Made by a program: the position numbers and the translations under genes
Notes under the pieces: model-generated
The model's database searches: none
What the model was told of the DNA's origin: nothing
Seen by the model: the letters and a program-made list of their open reading frames with translations, nothing else
In this document: positions 57,651 through 64,000 of the stretch, piece after piece
Numbering within the stretch: position 1 is the first letter of the stretch
Layout of the letters: each line of letters begins with the position of its first letter
Assembly (NCBI GenBank): GCA_947650365.1
Contig: OX393549.1
Location: forward strand, 93,870,956 to 93,934,955
From: Chamaelirium japonicum
Taxonomy: Eukaryota > Streptophyta > Magnoliopsida > Liliales > Melanthiaceae
DNA length: 64,000 nucleotides
Reading direction: 5' to 3'

Positions 57651-58833
57651 CACCACAAAGACCATCGACATATTCGGCCATAGAAGGCCGAATTCATCCA
57701 TGGGACATTTGACTGTTAGTGGCTGAATGCACACCAAGGGCCAAATGTACTATGGATGCATTCTGGCTCCATTGCTCAGATGTATTGAAGGAGCACTCAT
57801 ACTGTAATGCAAGAGTTGCCCTATTTTCTAGGGCGAAGAAGAAGGACGAGGAGTAGGAGGATGAAGAAGGAGGAGATGAGGGTCGGACGGTGGCATGCAG
57901 AGGGTCGGAGATGGCGGCGGAGGTGAGGTATGACCTGCTCGGGGTCAAACAATGGCGGAACCATACATTTTTGGAAGAAGGGTTTGGGGGGGGGGGTTAT
58001 AGTTATAGCACTTATGCCCACGCCAAAGGCATTTGGGGGGTTACATTGGGGTAGTAGCCCCCCTAGTTCATGGGTTTAGGGGCGAAGCCTCCAACCCAAA
58101 TTTTTTTGAACTCCTCACAGTCCGAATTTTCACCTTCAACTGACCAACTTTGACAAGGCCCATAAATCATTATATGTCGCACAAACTGTATATGTAGTTT
58201 TTAAACTATTGGCTTACACAGGCCGATGAAGGGACGATCAACATATTTTCACATATATGCAGTCAAGATTTCTTAGGGGCAACAGAGGATCTCAGGGATT
58301 ATATTCCGACGAGATCGTGATTGATCAGATGGAGGAAGAAGGAGGGCGGGAGACGGAGCTAAAGCACATGGAATCCCCTGAATCGGGTCTTTCGATCCTC
58401 TTATACCCTAGCACCTTATGGAAATGAGGGAAACAGAGAGAGTGTTTGGTTATCAGTGTGTTACATGTACGTACCTCATGGTAGAAGGCGGCAATGCGCG
58501 CACTTCAAGTTCGTCGTCTCCCTCGCGATGTTATAAAGTCAGATCCCTCCACAGACGTCGACACTAACGGCAATGTTGACATGAGCGAGATAGAGATGAT
58601 TAAGGAGGAAGGTCCCTAAAGACTAGAAAGTTTGTTTTTTTTTACCGGATTTAAGGGGGAGCTGAATCCCCTCCTTGCTCTTGTGTGGCTCCATCATTGG
58701 GGTCAGAGACGACAGAGGTGGGCGACATCCTGCATGGGATTGGAGACGGCAACGATGGGAAGAGGAGGAAGGGAGAGAGGAGAAAGGGGGTTACCTTAAA
58801 TAAACAAGGTACTATACTTTGGAAACTGTTAGT
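57651..58833. other. No gene seen
   Basis: Contains a G-homopolymer near 57986-57997 and GGGGGTTACATTGGGGTAG-type sequence. No similarity recognised in either strand. Confidence 0.5.
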
Positions 58834-59619
58834 TGTTGGATAAAATAGAATGGATAACACAGAGATAAAATAAGAATGAAAACAAGGAAATGATCCGAGG
58901 CACGCTTGGCGCTGACTTAAGAATAGATATTACCGCCTTTAAGTGCACAGGCTTATTTGGCAAACTACTCCCAAGATACAACGGACCGTCAGATTCCTTA
59001 ACGTGCACAAGGACTAAGGAATCTCCGAACTCAAGGATTGCAATCACAACTGTTGTCCAAGACTCAAAAATAAGAAAGAAAACAAAAACTCTATGTCTCG
59101 GTTTTCCCGTATCTCTTTCCAAAGCCCTATTAGTCCCTATATAGTTACGAACAGTACACATAGCACCCATTCACCTATTGGATAGAGGTGTGACCCTTCA
59201 TAGGGATGTGTCCCTCGTATTGGGATGCAAACTTCAAGAGATGCTATTTCCAACTCCTGAAGAGTCGCACGAAAACCCATTGGACCAAAAGGTGCATTGA
59301 TTCACTAGAGACTCACAAAAACCCATAGGACCAAAAGGTGCATTGATTCACTAGAGGCTCATCGTACCATAGCACTCAAGTGCTGCACTTTGGTTGGCCA
59401 AAAGGATGTAAAATGAATTCAATATTCAAACACCCTCATAAAAGAGTGTGTGTACCAAGTCAAACAAGTACACCACCATAACAAGACTTGTGGGACCCAA
59501 TTTCCACTTACAAAATAAATAACACTTAAAAGATTCAGCCAAAAGAGACAAAAGGATAAAAGGGTTTGGATTCCCAAAATCATATACAATAAAATTATAA
59601 ATATTAAAATCAACCAACA
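58834..59619 (-). repeat. Copia E 3' LTR
   Basis: 786 bp with inverted ends TGTTGG...CCAACA. It contains a 46-bp tandem repeat (59268-59359). The second LTR is outside the window, so the outer border rests on the end motif. Confidence 0.75.
59268..59359. repeat. 46-bp tandem duplication in LTR
   Basis: Two adjacent copies of a unit containing GGACCAAAAGGTGCATTGAT with a few differences. Confidence 0.9.
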
Positions 59620-60149
59620 TTTCCCCACATGATTTAAATATTTAAAACAATAAAATTTGACAACAGTACAATATGTTTTCAAAGATGGGTATCTTTTGGA
59701 TTTGAACCCACTTCTAGTTGATATAATTCCATCTATGCAAGTTCTAAGTAACCGAAGTTTTGAACTTGAACCCATATACATAGATTTTATTATATCGAAC
59801 ATCATACTGTAAGATCGAGCTTGAGTTCTATCAGTGGTTCGCATTACGGCCTTGCGACAGTATCTTGAATTCATGAGTGGTCTAGAGAATAAGCCTCTCA
59901 AATTCTCATAGACTGCGGCCTCACAGTCACACTCATATAGGTGTTTGTCTCCAAGGATATCCTGCTATATCCTGCCTTAAAGGCCTTGACAACATTTAGA
60001 CATTAGTCTTCCTTAACATCTGCAGGCGAGCACACAATATTAGGAGGATTATTTTGTGCTCCACTGGTCACCCAATTAGCTTGTTTTTCCCATTGAACCT
60101 TAATCCCGGGATCTCCGTTCAATAAGGTTGGGTTGCTGCTAATGGTGAT
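59620..60149 (-). other. Copia E 3' non-coding spacer
   Basis: Between RNase H stop and 3' LTR, with the polypurine tract at 59620-59632. No gene. Confidence 0.6.
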
Positions 60150-63100
60150 TTATGATATAGGCTTTAGGTCTTTAAGACCCATCCTCCTAGAAGAATTAAG
60201 GACTTGTCTTCTTGACAATCCTTTAGTAAGATGATCTGCTAAATTTTCCTCCGACTTTGTATAAATTAGAGTTATTACCCCAGTCGTATCTAGCTTTCTT
60301 AAAATCTTATACCTTAACTCTATATGTCTAGAATTTTTAGAGTTATGGTTCTTACTCTTAATCTTTGCTAGAGTGGCTTGGTTATCACAATGTATGAGAA
60401 CCCCAGGAATTGGCTTATCTATACCAGGTAGCTCGGATAATAATCCCTTAAGCCATTCAGTCTCACTTCCAGCTAACTCGAGAGCCACTAACTCGGCCTC
60501 CATTGTCGACCTTGTAATTATGGTCTGTTTAGAAGATCTCCAAGCCACTGCTGCACCTCCTAGAGTGAATACATATCCACTAGTGGCCTTGGTTTCTTCA
60601 GAATCTGAGATCCAATTAGCATCACTGTACCCCTCAAGCACAGTTGGATCTCCAGTATATAATATATTATACTCCATGGTTCCTTTAAGGTACCTTACGA
60701 GTCTAATTAGTGCAGCCCAATGAGAATCATCAGGATTATTAGTGTATCTACTTAATCTTCCTACAGCATAGGAGATGTCTGGCCTTCCGGAATTAGCCAG
60801 ATACATTAAACTTCCTATTAGCTGTGAATATTTAAGTTGTGATACAGCATCCCCACAATTTTTCTTTAATTTTAAGCTTGCATCATAAGGAGTACTTACT
60901 GGCTTATAATCATAGAAACCAAATCTTTTTAGAACCTTTTCCACATAATGAGATTGATGTAGAGATATACCACTTGTAGTTCTTGTAAGCTTGATACCTA
61001 AGATTACATTTGCAACTCCAAGATCCTTCATCTCAAAGTTAGTACTCAATAATATTTTAGTTTTCTTTATATGATCAATATTATTGCCAAAGATTAGAAT
61101 ATCATCTACATATAGGCACATAATAACAAAAGAAGAACCAAAATATTTCCAATATACACATTTATCAGATTCACATATAGAAAAACCATTGGAAAGAATT
61201 ACACTATCAAACTTTTCATGCCATTGCTTTGGTGCCTGTTTTAACCCATATAGAGACTTCACTAATTTACATACTTTCTCTTCCTGTCCTTTGACTACAT
61301 ATCCTTCTGGCTGTTCCATATAAATTTCTTCCTCTAAAACCCCATTAAGAAATGCGGTCTTAACATCCATTTGATGTATCTCGAGGTGATATGATGCAGC
61401 TATTGCAATTAGCACTCGAATGGTAGTCATCCTAGTTACAGGAGAATATGTATCAAAATAATCAATACCTTCCTTCTGCTTAAACCCCTTAGCCACTAGT
61501 CTAGCTTTGTACTTATTTATGGATCCGTCTGAATTGAGTTTCTTTTTAAAGATCCATTTGCATCCAATTGGTTTGATCCCAATAGGAAGATCTGTCAAGT
61601 CCCAAGTACCATGAGCCATTATAGAGTCCATCTCACTCTTGATGGCTTCTTTCCAAAATGAAACTTCAGAGCTAGACATGGCTTCTCCATAGGTTATAGG
61701 CTCACTCTCAAGAGAAAATGTATAAAACTCATCACCGAAGTTTTTCTCAACCCTAGGTCTTTTGGACCTTCTAGGTTCAAGACATAATTCCGGCTCTCTA
61801 GTTTCTACAGTTTTCTCAGAAGATTTTGAAATAGAGGAAGTCGTAGAAATGGAAGAATTATTCGTATTAAGCATAGGAAATATATTTTCAAAAAATACAG
61901 CATCATTAGATTCCTTAATAGAGTTAGGAGCATACTCAGGATTATCAGATTTTAAAATAAGAAATCTATATGCATGACTATGAAAAGCATAACCAATAAA
62001 AATGCCATCAAAAGTTCTTGGTCCTAGTTTGGCAATCTTAGAGTTAGGGATTTTTACCTTAGCAAGGCATCCCCATACTCTCAAAAAATTCAAACTAGGT
62101 TTTCTACCAAACCAAAGTTCAAAAGGGGTTTTGTCCTGCTTTTTGAAAGGAACTCGATTTAGAACATTATTAGATGCATATAATGCTTCTCCCCACAAGT
62201 TCTTGGGTAAACCAGAACAAGTTAATAAAGAGTTTATCATCTCTATAAATATTCTATTCTTCCTTTCTGCCACACCATTAGATTGTGGCGAATAAGGTGC
62301 TGTGGTTTCATGGATTATTCCATTACTTTCACAAAACTTAGTGAATTCAGCAGAGCAAAACTCACCTCCCCGATCGGTTCTTAACCGCTTAATTTTCTTT
62401 TCGGTTTGGTTTTCCACTTCAGACTTAAAATTACAAAATTTTAGAAATGCTTCATCTTTTCATTTTATCAAATACACATGACAATATCTAGAAAAGTCAT
62501 CTATAAAAGTTATAAAATATCTTCTACCTCCCCTTGTTAGAACTCCATTTAACTCGCATATATCACTATGAACGAGTTCTAACAAAGTAGTAGAACGACA
62601 AACAGAATAAAATGATTTTCTAGATTTTTTTTGCTTGTACGCAAATCTCACATTTAGAATCAACTATAATATTAGACATAGGAATTAAACCTAATTTCAT
62701 CATTCTTCTAATAGTATGAAAATTAACATGCCCCAGTCTAATATGCCAAATATCAGAAGATTCCACATTTAAAACCATAGACGATGAAGCATACTTAATT
62801 TTATTAGATAGAATACTCAATTTAAACAAGCCATTACACAAATATCCAAGACCAATAAAGATATTATTTTTAGAAATAACAAACTTGTTCGACTCAAATA
62901 CAAGTTTATAGCCTTCTTGGCTTAAGATCACACCACTAACAAGATTTTTCCGGATTTCAGGCACATATTGCACGTTGTGAAGAGTAATCACGTTCCCAGA
63001 TGTGAAGCATAGATTCACATTCCCTTCTCCTAGCACGTGTGCAATAGTGGAGTTCCCCATGGTTACAGTTCTTCCTCGGATATCCTGATATGATATAAAT

Positions 63101-63972
63101 GAGGAGAATTCAGAACACACATGAATATTTGCACCTGTATCAACCCACCAATCAGTAGGTTGATAAGTCAAATTTACTTCAGGTTTAGATATTTCTAACC
63201 TTAAATTTGATACCCCAGTGGTAGTGCTGCATATCATATTTGCCTGAGGAGTAAGAGCAACACTTCGAGATTGTTCTCCAATCTCCTTATCCTTCCTTTG
63301 TCGGCATTGTTTGGCAAAGTGACCAGACTTGCCGCACACCCAACAAGTCTTCTTGTTTTGATCTTTCTGGATCTTGCCAATTGGCTTGAACTTGTTTTTT
63401 CCTTTCTTGGATTTCTTTGGAAAAGACTTATTCTTAGATTGAATAAAATTAGCCATACCTCCTTGCTCATGAGTAGGAAGCGGTTTGTGCTTGATTCGAT
63501 GCTTCTCCTCTATCTGAATCGCCATTATGAGATCATCAAGTGTCATTGCTTCTCTTTTATGCTTGAGAAGGATTTGGAAGTCACTCCAGGATGGCGGAAG
63601 CTTATCGATCAATGCCGGTACTTGAATACGTTCATCGATGGGAATACCTTTGGCTATGATCTTCGTCACCAAGTTTTGAACTTGATGTACTTGCTCTATC
63701 ACGGGCTGATCATTGACCATCTTGAAGTCAAAGTACTCTCCCACTACATACTTCTCTTCTCCAGCATTCTCTTGCCCATATTTCTTCTCAAGGGTTTTGT
63801 GTGTATCATTCTTTTTTGGAGCCGGTCGGCCGGTCGGTTGGTCCACAAAGGGGGCAGCACCCCCCCCCTCTCTTTGTAAGTCGGCATGTAGCCAAGCAAG
63901 GGGGCCGGTCGGTTGGTTCACCAAGGAGGCAGCAGCCCCCCCCCCCCTCCTTGTGGGTCGGCATGTACCCAA
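60150..63972 (-). pseudogene. Copia E gag-pol, nearly intact
   Basis: First frame (63972-62620): gag from about 63810 with KYVVGEYFDFKMV and LPPSWSDFQILL, zinc knuckle CWVCGKSGHFAKQC, protease DWWVDTGANIHVC, GAG-pre-integrase IWHIRLGHVNF and CEICVQAKK. It ends at a frame change in a run of eight A (62625-62632 on the plus strand as T). The next frame continues with integrase LVHSDICE until a TGA (62460-62462), one base from CGA. From there a 755-codon frame to 60150 holds the remaining integrase residues ([17 protein letters not shown]), RT with [12 protein letters not shown] and YVDD at 61101-61112, and RNase H with [25 protein letters not shown] and [10 protein letters not shown]. All catalytic residues are present. 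Only two breaks are visible; one lies in a homopolymer and could be an assembly error. Confidence 0.92.
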
Positions 63973-64000
63973 AGGGGGGGGGGGGGCGGTCGGTTGTTTC
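63831..64000. repeat. GGTCGGTTG tandem repeat in gag of Copia E
   Basis: The phrase CGGTCGGTTG recurs at 63831, 63906 and 63987, each time followed by a CACCAAGGnGGCAGCA-like segment, a C-run and GTCGGCATGTA. That is about 75-81 bases per unit, at least two units. It replaces the expected gag N-terminus at the window edge. C- and G-homopolymers of 8-14 bases occur within it. Confidence 0.8.

Larger units (their letters stand above)
58834..64000 (-). mobile_element. Copia E: Ty1/copia element, partial at right edge
   Basis: Minus-strand element of the same lineage as Copia D and the best preserved in the window. The 3' LTR is 58834-59619; on the minus strand it starts TGTTGGTTG after the polypurine tract CATGTGGGGAAA. 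Pol is open for 755 codons. The 5' LTR, primer site and gag N-terminus lie beyond base 64000, so neither age nor target duplication can be read. Confidence 0.9.

Overview
The window is nuclear DNA of a flowering plant. The evidence is spliced exons of a plant-type TAF1 gene (largest TFIID subunit), Ty1/copia retrotransposons primed by initiator Met-tRNA, an RTE-type LINE, a Cassandra-type LTR carrying 5S rRNA sequence, hAT and Mutator-like DNA transposons, and long (TA)n and (GA)n tracts. The species cannot be named from this sequence.

The single host gene I can support is TAF1 on the minus strand. It reads from right to left: a probable promoter and untranslated first exon at about 50.9-51.4 kb, then coding exons at 41657-41722 (start codon), 26339-26445, 19244-19306, 19065-19107 and 4295-4552. 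The rest of the gene lies beyond the left edge. Every junction has GT/AG borders and the phases join without error. The gene is stretched by insertions: one intron is 136 bp, while others are 15.2, 7.0, 14.5 and about 9.2 kb, each filled by transposons.

Layout, left to right: C-rich degenerate repeat (1-600); non-autonomous hAT (1201-1908); TAF1 exon (4295-4552); Cassandra-type solo LTR (5245-5584); RTE LINE remnant (5.6-8.1 kb) split by an hAT (6419-7157); hAT (8912-9365) inside a local duplication; Copia A, minus strand (10083-18723), with two hATs and a foldback element in its 5' LTR; two small TAF1 exons (19065-19306); a 5-kb hAT with a decayed transposase gene (20112-25079) containing two more hAT insertions; TAF1 exon (26339-26445); Copia B, minus strand (about 27.7-41.26 kb), whose 3' LTR is split by Copia C (28306-38129); TAF1 start exon; Copia D (43446-50664) in the 5' UTR intron; TAF1 promoter area with a cluster of MULE-like MITEs and hATs (51.4-54.8 kb); a solo LTR related to Copia C (55.9-57.65 kb); and Copia E, minus strand, the best preserved copy, running off the right edge (58834-64000).

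The most unusual pattern is the hAT set. At least nine elements carry dense arrays of a short reiterated motif just inside their ends, and the motif differs from family to family: GGTAC, GGCGG, GACTCG, CGAAATATTTC, GACACG, ACCGGTTC or GACCCG. Several families nevertheless keep similar outer ends (CAAGG/CAnTG or CTATGAAGCAC). Eight copies have a recognisable 8-bp target duplication, most of them perfect. One member holds a degraded hAT transposase, which links the pattern to that superfamily.
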